Assembly (NCBI GenBank): GCA_027013105.1
Contig: JALUYG010000338.1
Span: forward strand, 1 to 34,323
Direction: 5' to 3'
Origin: Mariprofundus sp.
GTDB taxonomy: Bacteria; Pseudomonadota; Zetaproteobacteria; Mariprofundales; Mariprofundaceae
Length of the DNA: 34,323 nt
In this document: positions 1-7,721 of the stretch, in pieces
Position numbering within the stretch: position 1 is the first letter of the stretch
How the letters are laid out: each line of letters starts with the position of its first letter
Made by a program: the position numbers and the translations under genes
The notes under the pieces: model-generated
The model's input: only the letters and a program-made list of their open reading frames with translations
Databases searched by the model: none
What the model was told of the DNA's origin: nothing

Positions 1-194
1 GTCGCTTGCGACAGGTGACGGGTGGCTTCCTGCAACTGGCCGGAGGCTTCAAGCAGCATCTGCTCCAGCCGTTGCTGGCGCTTGCCGTTGCGCAGCCAGC
101 TGAGCCAGAGCAGCAGCACGGCGCCAATCAGAACTGCATCGAGAATAACCCCGAGCCAGTTATTAAGAAACAGGTTGATGGCCTCTGCATCCAT
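1..194 (-). CDS. Partial coiled-coil membrane protein downstream of fliA (5' part only)
   Basis: This reading frame was found by hand and is not in the ORF track because it runs off the left edge. The ATG lies one base after the fliA stop (TAG-G-ATG), so it is almost certainly cotranscribed and probably translationally coupled. The visible 64 residues start MDAEAINLFLNNW, continue with one hydrophobic helix (about residues 14-32, LGVILDAVLIGAVLLLWLSW) and then a charged Q/E/R-rich stretch that looks like a coiled coil. This layout resembles DUF2802-type proteins, which sit near fliA and chemotaxis genes in polar-flagellum clusters of Gammaproteobacteria. That assignment is an inference from position and layout, because the diagnostic C-terminal part is outside the window. 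Confidence 0.6.
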   Translation of the reverse strand, partial: MDAEAINLFLNNWLGVILDAVLIGAVLLLWLSWLRNGKRQQRLEQMLLEASGQLQEATRHLSQA

Positions 195-195
195 C

Positions 196-924
196 CTACA
201 GCCCCATCAACGCGCGCAAACGCAGCACCATTTGGGCATGCAACTGCGATACGCGCGATTCGGTCAGGCCGAGAATCAGGGCGATCTCTTTCATGGTCAG
301 CTCTTCATAGTAGTAGAGGGTGATCAGCACATTCTCCCGTTTCGGCAGTGCGGCGATCGCTTCGGCCAGTTGGTGGACAAATTCCAGCATGGTATTTTGC
401 GACTCCGGCGTCAGCAGCGGATCGGCCTCCAGAGTTTCGAGAATGCTGTATTCATCACCCTGATTGTCGGCAATCGGCAGGTCATCGAAGTGGATGACCG
501 ACATATACCGAACCTGATTCAGGCGTTCGCGATATTCACTGAGGCTGATGCCGAGGTGGCTGGCGATCTCCTCTTCATCCGCAGGGCGGCCGTAGAGCTG
601 TTCCAGTTCCTGAAACGCCCCCTGCATCTGTTTGGCGGAATCCCGCAATCCGCGCGGCATCCAGTCGAAGGCTCTGAGGTAATCGACCATGGCGCCGCGC
701 ACGCGATAGGAGACAAAGGTTTTAAACTGCACATCGCGGCTGTCATCGAAACGCTGGGCCCCGTCGAGCAGGCCAAGCACGCCGGCATTGATCAGGTCGT
801 CGATTTCGATGGAATCGGGCGTGCGGCGCATCAACTGGTCGGCATGGTAGCGCACCAGCGGCAGATACTCTTCCAGCAGTTCGTCCGGCGTCGGCGCATG
901 CTCATATTGCGGCAGCGTGTTCAT
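196..924 (-). CDS. fliA: Flagellar sigma factor FliA (sigma-28)
   Basis: Alternative sigma factor that directs RNA polymerase to late flagellar and chemotaxis promoters. The 242-residue product is the usual FliA length. Region 2 is clear at about residues 17-88 (LVRYHADQLMRR, DLINAGVLGLLDG, FKTFVSYRVRGAMVDYLR), followed by a region 3 with a GRPADEEEIASHLGIS helix-turn-helix. Region 4 lies at about 193-240 with the -35-reading helix LTMKEIALILGLTESRVSQLHA. The start overlaps the upstream small ORF by 4 bases (ATGA), and a weak AGGGA ribosome binding site sits about 9 nt ahead. Gene order flhA-flhF-flhG-fliA is typical of polarly flagellated proteobacteria. No anti-sigma factor flgM is visible in the window. 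Confidence 0.97.
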   Translation of the reverse strand: MNTLPQYEHAPTPDELLEEYLPLVRYHADQLMRRTPDSIEIDDLINAGVLGLLDGAQRFDDSRDVQFKTFVSYRVRGAMVDYLRAFDWMPRGLRDSAKQMQGAFQELEQLYGRPADEEEIASHLGISLSEYRERLNQVRYMSVIHFDDLPIADNQGDEYSILETLEADPLLTPESQNTMLEFVHQLAEAIAALPKRENVLITLYYYEELTMKEIALILGLTESRVSQLHAQMVLRLRALMGL

Positions 925-1139
925 GCGTTGTTGTCCCTGTGTTCACGCTGATGTTCGACATTGCTCGGCAGAATCTGATTCAGCCATGCCAGCAGCACGC
1001 CCATCCATGCGCCAGCCGAGGTCAGCACGAAAATACGGAACAGCGCATCGGGCAGGGCAATGCTCTGAACCAGACAGATGGCGCAGCCGAACAGAAAGCC
1101 GGTGAGCATGCCGCTAAGGCCTGCTTGCAACGGTTTCAT
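921..1139 (-). CDS. Small two-helix membrane protein between flhG and fliA
   Basis: A 72-residue ORF overlapped by ATGA at both ends: its ATG overlaps the flhG stop and its stop overlaps the fliA start. That double coupling strongly argues it is a real gene. It has two predicted transmembrane segments (about residues 8-30, GMLTGFLFGCAICLVQSIAL, and 35-55, FVLTSAGAWMGVLLAWLNQIL) and a short charged tail NVEHQREHRDNNA. I do not recognise a family. Position suggests a role tied to flagellar number or placement (FlhF/FlhG) or to FliA control at the membrane, but nothing in the sequence demonstrates this. A spurious ORF is unlikely given the exact packing and the membrane-protein composition. Confidence 0.75.
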   Translation of the reverse strand: MKPLQAGLSGMLTGFLFGCAICLVQSIALPDALFRIFVLTSAGAWMGVLLAWLNQILPSNVEHQREHRDNNA

Positions 1140-2035
1140 GACGCCGTCCCGTGTTGCGCCTGATGAGCCTGCACGCCGGAATTATCATGGCCGTCAACAC
1201 TGTTGTCCGGGTCATCATTGAGGCCGGCGGCGAGGCTATGCTCCCAGAAAAACTGCAGTCCGCCGGAGCGGGAGTCGTTGCGCGGACGCGCCAGCAGATG
1301 ATCGAACAGTTTGCAGAGATGCGGGTAGACATGGGCATCGGAATCATTGAGCAGGCGCTGCTGCTGAATGGCTTTGCGTACGCATGCGTGGCGGGGGATA
1401 AAGCCGATAAAGTCGAGATAGACATCCAGATAGCGATCGGCGACAGAGAGCAGGCGTTTGAAGGTGATATGGGCCTCAATTTCATCGGTCTGGTTGATCA
1501 CAACCATGAACCGGCGCACATCGCGCTGCTGCGACAGCACCTTGATCAGGGCGTAGGCGTCGGTCAGGGATGTCGGATCCGGCGTCAGCACCACCAGTGC
1601 GGTTTCAGCTGCTGATGCGAAATAGAGGACATTTTCACCGATGCCGGCGGCTGTATCGATCAGAATCAGGTCGTAGGCGCTGCCGGCCTCGCGCAGGCCA
1701 TCGAGAATGGTCTGCTGTTCGGCGACATTCAGACTGGTCAGTTCATACATGCCGCTGCCGCCGGGCAGCACGTCAAAGCCGTGTGCGCAGGGGATGATCA
1801 GATCATTGAGCGTGGCATCGCCGGAGAGCAGGTTGCGCATGGTGCGCGAGGCGTTCAGGCCTAGCATCACATCGACATTGGCCAGCCCCAGGTCGGCATC
1901 GATCAGCAGCACTTTTTGGCCGCTGGCGGCGGCATGCGCAGCCAGATGCACCGAGGTGAAAGTTTTGCCGACGCCGCCCTTGCCGCTGCTGACAGAGATG
2001 ACCCGGGGCGAGGTGGTTTGCTGATGGTCGTTCAT
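1136..2035 (-). CDS. flhG: Flagellar number regulator FlhG (FleN/MinD-like ATPase)
   Basis: MinD/ParA-type ATPase that limits flagellar number and antagonises FlhF at the cell pole. The deviant Walker A motif KGGVGKT (residues 19-25) is followed by the MinD-type LLIDADLGLANVD motif near residue 45 and LILIDTAAGIG near 120. I place the start 20 codons inside the ORF-track call, at the ATG overlapping the flhF stop (ATGA), because an AGGAGC ribosome binding site precedes it and the extra 20 residues only read through flhF. The product is then 299 residues. The N-terminus goes straight into the ATPase fold and lacks the DQAxGLR activator helix seen in some FlhG proteins. The C-terminus ends in a polar HQAQHGTAS stretch, not an obvious amphipathic membrane-targeting helix. 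Confidence 0.95.
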   Translation of the reverse strand: MNDHQQTTSPRVISVSSGKGGVGKTFTSVHLAAHAAASGQKVLLIDADLGLANVDVMLGLNASRTMRNLLSGDATLNDLIIPCAHGFDVLPGGSGMYELTSLNVAEQQTILDGLREAGSAYDLILIDTAAGIGENVLYFASAAETALVVLTPDPTSLTDAYALIKVLSQQRDVRRFMVVINQTDEIEAHITFKRLLSVADRYLDVYLDFIGFIPRHACVRKAIQQQRLLNDSDAHVYPHLCKLFDHLLARPRNDSRSGGLQFFWEHSLAAGLNDDPDNSVDGHDNSGVQAHQAQHGTAS

Positions 2036-3141
2036 GCTGCAGCGCTCCTGTGATGCGAACTGAGCAGGGTGGTTAATCCCTGTGCGTTGAGCCACCCCAT
2101 CTGTTCGGGCACTTCCGGGCCGAAGCTGCAGTAGCTCATGGGCAGGCCGGAGGCGAAGGACCAGTTGATGATTTTGCCGGGCTTCTGCGTTTCATCCAGT
2201 CTGGAGAATGCAATATCCGTCATATTGGCCATGGCCGGGTGTTGCAACTGTTGCATGCCATCCTCCTCATCCATATTGGCCGGCAGCAACAGAAAACGTC
2301 TGTCACAGCCCAGGGCGTCCCATATCGCGGACTGCCGTTTCAGCGTCGCGTCACGGCGAGGGCTCCAGCCTTCAGTGTCTATAAGCAGGAGTTGTGCCGA
2401 ATCTGTTTGCAGCAGGATATGTTCGCTATCGGAGGCCTTTCTGGCCGAAAAGAAATCGACGCCCAGCGTCAATGCATAGTTCTTGAGCATATCCACGCCG
2501 CCGATGCGTTCGGTATCGGTGGAGAGCAGCGCCACGCGCACCCCTTTCATGCTGTAGTGCGCCGCCAGTTTGGCGATCAGGGTGCTTTTGCCGCAACCGG
2601 ACGGCCCGGTGAACAGCAGCGTGTTGCGCTGTTGTCCGGGCTTGATGCGCTCGCCCCACGCCAGATTTTTTTGGCCCAGCGCTTTTTTGTTGGCGAAGTC
2701 ATCCGCCATGTCAAATGCATGACTGGCCGATACGCCCAGCCCGGTGAGGTGGTCAAAGGCGCGTTGCGTGTCGGGGTTTGTCAGGGCCTGGCGCAGGCTG
2801 CCGGCCTCTCTGTTGCCCAGCCCTTCAACGATGCGTTCCAGGCGTTGCAGCGTGGCGTCTGTGCTGGCGCTGATGGCATGGCGACCTGTTGGCGGTTGCG
2901 GGCCATGCGCTGCCGGAGCGGCGTTGCTGATCTGTTGATGGTCGGTGGCGCTGCCGGCTCCGGCGTCCGGGCCGGTAGCTGCATTTTGATCATCCAGCGC
3001 GGCATGCACATGCCAGAGCGTATCGCCGCTGGCGGACTGGCTCTGTTGGCGATCCAGAATCAGCGCGTCCGGGCCCATCTCCTGACGCACTTTGGCCAGC
3101 GCCTCATGCAGCCGGGGGGCGGAGAATACTTTAATGCGCAT
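2032..3141 (-). CDS. flhF: Flagellar placement GTPase FlhF (SRP-like), divergent G motifs
   Basis: SRP-family GTPase that marks the pole where the flagellum is built. The 369 residues show the usual three parts: an N-terminal basic/FlhF-specific segment (MRIKVFSAPRLHEAL, GPDALILDRQQ), a low-complexity Ala/Gln-rich linker (about 50-95), and the NG GTPase domain from about 100. The P-loop GPSGCGKST is at 179-187 and the SRP-type STDTERIGG motif near 207-215. Two motifs depart from the family: G3 reads DTEGW where DTAGR is normal, and G4 reads SRLDE where TKLDE is normal. The gene overlaps flhA by 11 bases upstream and flhG by 4 downstream. Identity is certain from context; altered GTP chemistry is an inference. 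Confidence 0.93.
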   Translation of the reverse strand: MRIKVFSAPRLHEALAKVRQEMGPDALILDRQQSQSASGDTLWHVHAALDDQNAATGPDAGAGSATDHQQISNAAPAAHGPQPPTGRHAISASTDATLQRLERIVEGLGNREAGSLRQALTNPDTQRAFDHLTGLGVSASHAFDMADDFANKKALGQKNLAWGERIKPGQQRNTLLFTGPSGCGKSTLIAKLAAHYSMKGVRVALLSTDTERIGGVDMLKNYALTLGVDFFSARKASDSEHILLQTDSAQLLLIDTEGWSPRRDATLKRQSAIWDALGCDRRFLLLPANMDEEDGMQQLQHPAMANMTDIAFSRLDETQKPGKIINWSFASGLPMSYCSFGPEVPEQMGWLNAQGLTTLLSSHHRSAAA

Positions 3142-5215
3142 CGTAGAGACTTATTCTGGCCAGCGACTGGATATTGGTCTGGGCCGGAATTTCGGCGATC
3201 GATAGCACCACAATGCGGCTGATCACCTTGCGTAGCGAACGCGATAGCGCGCCGCGCAGTTGCGGCGTGGTCAGGATCACAGGCATATCAACATCGAACT
3301 GACTGGAGAGCTCATTCAGACGGGCCATAAAGCGTTGCCATTCGGCCATCTCCAGTGGTAGCGACCAGCCTTGCTGCTGTATCACGCGTTCGCTCATGCG
3401 CTGCTCCAGTTCGCTATCGAGCATGAATACAGGCAGCTCACCTTGTGGATTCAGATAGCGCTGGGTGATGGTGCGCCCCAACCGCTCCCGCACCCGTTCC
3501 ACCAGTTCGTCCAGGTTGAGCTGCTGGCCGGCGTGATCGGAGAGCGCTTCAAGAATCAGCATCAGATCGCGGATCGGCACCCATTCGGCAAGCAGCCGCT
3601 GCAATACATTCTGCAATAGCCCCGGAGTGACCTGCGAAGGCACGATCTCTTCCACCACTTTGGCATGTTTTTGGGAGAATTTATCGAGCAGTTCATGCAC
3701 CTGTGTGCGATCAAGCATATCAGCGGCCTGCGCCCGCAACAGTTCGGTCAGGTGGGTGATAATCACTGTCGAGGGCTCCACCACGGTATAGCCGGATAGT
3801 TCGGCCTGCTGGCGTTTGTCTTCCGAAATCCATACCGCCGGCAGGCCGAAGGCCGGCTCCTGCGTGGCAATGCCTTCCACAGCCGGGCCGGTCACCTGGC
3901 TCTCCAGCGCCAGCAGGTTGCGCGGACGTATTTCACCTTTGCCGACGATAGCGCCGCGAATCAGAATCTGATAATCGGAGACGCCGAGTTGCAGATTATC
4001 CTTGATATGCACCGGCGGCAGCACAAAGCCGATCTCCTGGGTGATCTGGCGACGCACCTTTTTCATGCGTTCGAGCAGGTTGCCTTCGCGGCTGTTCTCC
4101 ACCAGATCGATCAGGCCGTAACCGATTTCAAGGCGAATCGGATCTTCCACCAGCAGTTCGTCCAGATCGGCGTCGGGCGCGGCTTCAGGCGCCGGGGCGA
4201 CCTCTTCGGCGACGCTTTCCAGCGCCTGCTGCTGCGCATTCAGGCGCAGATACCAGCCGCTTGCCCCGAGCCCCAGCGCCAGCACCAGAAAGGGGATAAA
4301 CGGCAGGCCCGGCACCAGGCTGAGCAGCAGCAGCGCGCCGCTGGCTACCCAGTGCACTTTGGGGTGGCTGGTGAATTGCGCCTTTAACTCCTGCGGCAGC
4401 GCCACATTGCCGCTGGCGCGGGTAATGATAATGCCGGCGGCAGTGGAGATGACCAGTGCGGGGATTTGTGACACCAGACCATCACCGACCGTCAAAAGAC
4501 TGAATACCGATATGGCGTCGCCAACCGACATGCCGTACTGCATGACGCCGATAATCAGGCCGCCGATCAGGTTGATCATGGTGATGATCAGGCCGGCGAC
4601 AGCATCGCCGCGCACAAATTTGGAAGCGCCGTCCATGGCGCCGTAGAATTCCGCTTCGCGGGCGATATTTTCGCGTCGGCTGCGCGCTTCGCGCTCGTCG
4701 ATCAGGCCGGCGTTCATATCGGCGTCAATGGCCATCTGTTTGCCGGGCATGGCGTCGAGGGTGAAGCGCGCCGCCACTTCGGCGATGCGGGTTGAGCCTT
4801 TGGTGATGACGATAAAGTTGATCAGCACCAGAATGAGGAAAATAATCAGTCCGACAACTGTATTTCCGCCGACGACAAACTCGCCAAAGCCCTGAATCAC
4901 ATGGCCTGCAGCGTTGGGCCCCTCCTGCCCGTGCAATAAAATCAGGCGCGTGGTGGCCACATTCAACGACAGTCGGAACAGCGTGGTTAGCAGCAGCAGC
5001 GAGGGAAATACGGAGAATTCCAGCGGCTTGAGCACATAGATCGAGGTGAGCAGAATCAGGATGCCGATGGTGAGGTTGGCGGCCAGCATGATATCCATCA
5101 GCCAGGTGGGCAGCGGCACCATCATCACCAGCAACACGCCGAGAACGGAGATGGCCAGCATAATGTCCGGTTGTTTTCCGATACGCTGCAATGTCATGGT
5201 CGCTGCTGACTGCAT
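3131..5215 (-). CDS. flhA: Flagellar export gate protein FlhA
   Basis: Large inner-membrane subunit of the flagellar type III export gate, coupling proton motive force to substrate export and docking chaperone-substrate complexes. The 694-residue length is normal. The N-terminal half has about eight transmembrane helices, and the conserved cytoplasmic FHIPEP-type loop reads AEVAARFTLDAMPGKQMAIDADMNAG. The C-terminal half is the soluble ring domain with GLPAVWI, HLTELLRAQAADMLDRTQVHELL and VVLSIAEIPA motifs. The start used is the first ATG, about 11 nt after an AGGAGT site; the ATG at codon 7 is an alternative. It follows flhB after 40 bases and overlaps flhF. Confidence 0.97.
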   Translation of the reverse strand: MQSAATMTLQRIGKQPDIMLAISVLGVLLVMMVPLPTWLMDIMLAANLTIGILILLTSIYVLKPLEFSVFPSLLLLTTLFRLSLNVATTRLILLHGQEGPNAAGHVIQGFGEFVVGGNTVVGLIIFLILVLINFIVITKGSTRIAEVAARFTLDAMPGKQMAIDADMNAGLIDEREARSRRENIAREAEFYGAMDGASKFVRGDAVAGLIITMINLIGGLIIGVMQYGMSVGDAISVFSLLTVGDGLVSQIPALVISTAAGIIITRASGNVALPQELKAQFTSHPKVHWVASGALLLLSLVPGLPFIPFLVLALGLGASGWYLRLNAQQQALESVAEEVAPAPEAAPDADLDELLVEDPIRLEIGYGLIDLVENSREGNLLERMKKVRRQITQEIGFVLPPVHIKDNLQLGVSDYQILIRGAIVGKGEIRPRNLLALESQVTGPAVEGIATQEPAFGLPAVWISEDKRQQAELSGYTVVEPSTVIITHLTELLRAQAADMLDRTQVHELLDKFSQKHAKVVEEIVPSQVTPGLLQNVLQRLLAEWVPIRDLMLILEALSDHAGQQLNLDELVERVRERLGRTITQRYLNPQGELPVFMLDSELEQRMSERVIQQQGWSLPLEMAEWQRFMARLNELSSQFDVDMPVILTTPQLRGALSRSLRKVISRIVVLSIAEIPAQTNIQSLARISLYDAH

Positions 5216-5255
5216 CTGTTCATTTACTCCTGTGTTCTATAGTCATGGCTGGCGA

Positions 5256-6323
5256 TCATCGCTGCTTGAGGCGGAAGATCTCCGCCAGAATCACGGCGAT
5301 GGCTTCAAACAGTTCTTCGGGAATTTCATCGCCGACCTCTACCTGCTTAAACAAGGATCTTGCCAAAGGCTTGTTTTCGCGCAGCGGGATGCGATGTTCA
5401 CGGGCGATCTCCCTGATTTTGGCGGCGATATGGCCCCGTCCTTTGGCGACGACGCGCGGTGCGCCAACGCTGCCCGGCTCATAGGCCAGCGCCACAGCCA
5501 GCCGGGTCGGATTGGTGATCACCACATCGGCGTTGGGTACGTCGGCCATCATGCGATTCTGGGCCTGCTGCATCTGAATCTGTCGGATTTTTGACTTCAG
5601 TTGCGGATCGCCTTCGCTCTCCTTGTGTTCGTCGCGCAGCTCCTTTTTCGACATGCGCATCGATTTCATATGCTCCCAGCGCTGATAGAGCACGTCGGCC
5701 AGCGCCAGAAAGCCAAAAATAACGGCCACCAGCGTGATGATCCGCTCGCTGCCCGACACCGCCAGGGTGGCGATATTTTCGGGGCTTTGCAGGGCGGAGC
5801 GCAGAATGGCCGGATAGAGTTCGGAGACAATGGTCGAACAGACCACGCCGACGATAATCAGCTTGAGGATCGATTTAATAAATTCAGCCAGTGATTTGGT
5901 GGAGAACATCCGCTTGAAGCCTTTGAGCGGGCTGACCTTTTCCAGCTTCGGTTTCATGGTTTCAAAGGTGAATACGGGGCCGGAGACCAGAAATGTGATC
6001 AACATTCCGAGCAGCATAATGGGCAGGGCGATGGGCAGAATGGTTTTGGCCAGATCGGCGCTGACGGAGATAAGCAGCGCCTGCATGCCCTGGCCGGTGG
6101 CGTCGAGATGGTATTTGCCGGACAGGTGGAAGCTCATCATCTGCATCATGCTGTCGGCCAGCCAGGCGCCGAGCCCGGTAATCACAATCAGCGTGAGCAC
6201 AAGAAAGGAGATGGCGGTCGATGGCTCCTTGCTGCTGGGCACCTGCCCCTTTTTGCGGGCGTCCTCAATGCGCTTGTCGGACGCTTCCTCGGTTTGTTGG
6301 CTCTTGTCCTGTTCGTCGGCCAT
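5256..6323 (-). CDS. flhB: Flagellar export switch protein FlhB
   Basis: Export-gate component that switches substrate class from rod/hook to filament after self-cleavage of its cytoplasmic domain. The 355 residues begin with the typical charged leader (MADEQDKSQQTEEASDKRIEDARKKGQVPSSKE), then four membrane helices, a linker containing MRMSKKELRDEHKESEGDPQLKSKIR, and the FlhBc domain. The autocleavage site reads NPTR where the family usually has NPTH. The Asn-Pro pair needed for the cyclisation chemistry is intact. The C-terminus (ENKPLARSLFKQVEVGDEIPEELFEAIAVILAEIF) is canonical. It lies between fliR (84 bp away across a GC-rich repeat) and flhA. Confidence 0.96.
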   Translation of the reverse strand: MADEQDKSQQTEEASDKRIEDARKKGQVPSSKEPSTAISFLVLTLIVITGLGAWLADSMMQMMSFHLSGKYHLDATGQGMQALLISVSADLAKTILPIALPIMLLGMLITFLVSGPVFTFETMKPKLEKVSPLKGFKRMFSTKSLAEFIKSILKLIIVGVVCSTIVSELYPAILRSALQSPENIATLAVSGSERIITLVAVIFGFLALADVLYQRWEHMKSMRMSKKELRDEHKESEGDPQLKSKIRQIQMQQAQNRMMADVPNADVVITNPTRLAVALAYEPGSVGAPRVVAKGRGHIAAKIREIAREHRIPLRENKPLARSLFKQVEVGDEIPEELFEAIAVILAEIFRLKQR

Positions 6324-6354
6324 GGGTTATTGACCCTGGGGGCGCGGGAAGAGC

Positions 6355-6381
6355 GGGCAGGCACGGGGGCCTGCCCCTACG
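6355..6381. repeat. GC-rich REP-like hairpin between fliR and flhB
   Basis: A perfect 8-bp inverted repeat, GGGCAGGC (6355-6362) and GCCTGCCC (6369-6376), with a 6-nt loop and a CTACG tail. It sits in the 84-bp gap between fliR and flhB beside a run of Gs. It resembles the dispersed extragenic palindromes with a GGCAGGC core found in many bacterial genomes. It has no T-tract on either strand, so a simple terminator role is not supported; in the operon mRNA it could act as a processing or stability hairpin. Confidence 0.6.
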
Positions 6382-6407
6382 CGGGGGGGATGGGGGCGGG
6401 GCATGGG

Positions 6408-7190
6408 TCAGCCGCCTGCCAGATGGCGCAGGAATTGCGGCCCCTGGGCCGAGAGGGCGGTGAATCCGTCGCTAAGCAGGTAGACAAAGGCGGGCAGTCC
6501 CAGTGCAAAGGTGAGCAGCCCGAGGCCGACGGTGAGTGGAAAGCTGATAAAAAACACCTGAATCTGCGGCACGGCGCGCGACAGCAGCCCCAGCGCAACA
6601 TAGATAAAGGTGAGCATCAGCATAATCGGCGCAGCCAGTTTCAGCGCCAGTACAAACATGCGGGCGGCGGCATCGGTCAGATCCATCAGAGCCGGAAACG
6701 ACCAGCTGTGGTTGAGAGGAAACAGCGTGAATGAATCGATCAGCGCATGCAGAAACATATGGTGAGCGCCGGATGAGACCCACAGCAGCATGGCCACCGT
6801 CATGGCCAGTTGCGAAACGACCGATTGCTGGCTGTGGGTGGCCGGATCGAAGACATTGGCCACGGTCATGCCCATCTGAAAGCTCATTAGCTGACCGGCG
6901 AACTGGGCGGCGGTGAAAATCATCTGGGCGAACAGAGCCAGCGCCGCAGCGATCAGAATCTCCTGAAGGGCGAACAGCGTGAAGCTCAGCGGCTCCAGCG
7001 TGATGGCGTCCACCTGATGCGCCACCAGCGGATAGATCAGCACCGTCAGGATGACAATTATGCTGATCTTGATCTGGCTGGGAATCAGCTGATGGCCCAG
7101 CACCGGCAGCAGAATTATCAGGGCGCTGATACGCAGCAGAACCAGAATGGCGACGATGATGTGCTGGATATCGAACCAGGGGAAGTCCAT
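6408..7190 (-). CDS. fliR: Flagellar export gate protein FliR
   Basis: Core polytopic membrane protein of the flagellar type III export gate, assembling with FliP and FliQ into the FliP5Q4R1 pore. The 260-residue product is standard length. It is almost entirely hydrophobic with about six helices, and shows family motifs such as IILLPVLGHQLIPSQIKI, AGQLMSFQMGM-ANVFDP and QVFFISFPLTVGLGLL. It starts 7 nt after the fliQ stop with no clear ribosome binding site, so translation probably depends on coupling to fliQ. The C-terminus ends close to a GC-rich repeat before flhB. Confidence 0.95.
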   Translation of the reverse strand: MDFPWFDIQHIIVAILVLLRISALIILLPVLGHQLIPSQIKISIIVILTVLIYPLVAHQVDAITLEPLSFTLFALQEILIAAALALFAQMIFTAAQFAGQLMSFQMGMTVANVFDPATHSQQSVVSQLAMTVAMLLWVSSGAHHMFLHALIDSFTLFPLNHSWSFPALMDLTDAAARMFVLALKLAAPIMLMLTFIYVALGLLSRAVPQIQVFFISFPLTVGLGLLTFALGLPAFVYLLSDGFTALSAQGPQFLRHLAGG

Positions 7191-7197
7191 GGCGGCG

Positions 7198-7467
7198 CTA
7201 CTGTGTCAGTGTTGGAATCATGGCAAACAGATGCTGCGTGAACGAGACCATTTTTTCCGTCATCCACGGGGCGGCCAGAATCATGGCGGCGAATACGGCG
7301 ATGATTTTGGGCACGAAGGTAAGCGTCATCTCCTGAATCTGGGTGACGGCCTGAAACAGGGAGATGGCGATGCCGACCACCAGCGCCACGCCGAGCATCG
7401 GCAGTGAAATCAACAACACCATTTTGACGGCTTCGCTGCCGACCTGAATCACTGAGTCCGGTCCCAT
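7198..7467 (-). CDS. fliQ: Flagellar export gate protein FliQ
   Basis: Small two-helix subunit of the FliPQR export pore. The 89 residues are normal for the family; MGPDSVIQVGSEAVKMVLLISLPML matches the usual N-terminus and QEMTLTFVPKIIAVFAAMILAAPWM the conserved second half. It is separated from fliP by a 3-kb histidine kinase gene and by a 254-bp repeat-bearing gap, whereas fliP and fliQ are normally adjacent. No convincing ribosome binding site precedes the ATG. A sigma-54-like -24/-12 element ends 13 bases before the ATG, so a start of transcription there would give a nearly leaderless message. Confidence 0.95.
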   Translation of the reverse strand: MGPDSVIQVGSEAVKMVLLISLPMLGVALVVGIAISLFQAVTQIQEMTLTFVPKIIAVFAAMILAAPWMTEKMVSFTQHLFAMIPTLTQ

Positions 7468-7479
7468 GCCGGATGTTCA

Positions 7480-7494
7480 GCAAGCCCGATGCCA
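7480..7494 (-). promoter_or_regulatory. Candidate sigma-54 promoter immediately upstream of fliQ
   Basis: On the minus strand the sequence reads TGGCATCGGGCTTGC followed by T, against the sigma-54 consensus TGGCAC-N5-TTGCW. Only the last C of the -24 box differs, and the GG-to-GC spacing is exact. The predicted transcription start, about 12 nt past the -12 element, falls within a base or two of the fliQ ATG. That is odd and lowers confidence; it could be a chance match or a relic. Confidence 0.35.
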
Positions 7495-7517
7495 ATTGAA
7501 AAAATCAAAGAAAACTA

Positions 7518-7690
7518 GCCACGGATGGACACAGATGAACGCGGAAGGTCAAAAGCGACGTCTCGCAAAGTCGCAAAGAGCGCAAAGAAAAATCAAGGCC
7601 AGCGTAACAGACTAAGTTTCGATATCACATATCATCATTTCAAACCATGTAATCTGCCTCTCTTGGCGTTCTTTGCGTCTTTGCGAGAGA
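7518..7690. repeat. Composite hyphenated palindrome between hybrid kinase and fliQ
   Basis: The gap between the kinase and fliQ contains a single unpaired arm of the CACAGATGAAC type (7518-7550) followed by a full inverted repeat. The left arm, about 7561-7597, is built from tandem GCAAAG units (TCTCGCAAAGTCGCAAAGAG). The right arm, about 7658-7690, reads GTTCTTTGCGTCTTTGCGAG and is its imperfect reverse complement. The centre of about 60 bases is AT-rich. No gene is supported here. It belongs to the same dispersed family as the elements at 11581, 23299, 25151, 29855 and 33710. Confidence 0.8.
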
Positions 7691-7721
7691 TGGTTTGGAA
7701 CTGTCTGTGTCTGGTTGTATG

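Noticed and set aside
22-951. 309-residue plus-strand ORF
   Set aside because: It lies exactly antisense to fliA, has no recognisable domain and no ribosome binding site; composition is that of a shadow frame.
7518-7690. Tandem GCAAAG units as a possible CRISPR array or gene
   Set aside because: Units are only 6-11 bases with no unique spacers and form two inverted arms; no cas genes are present.
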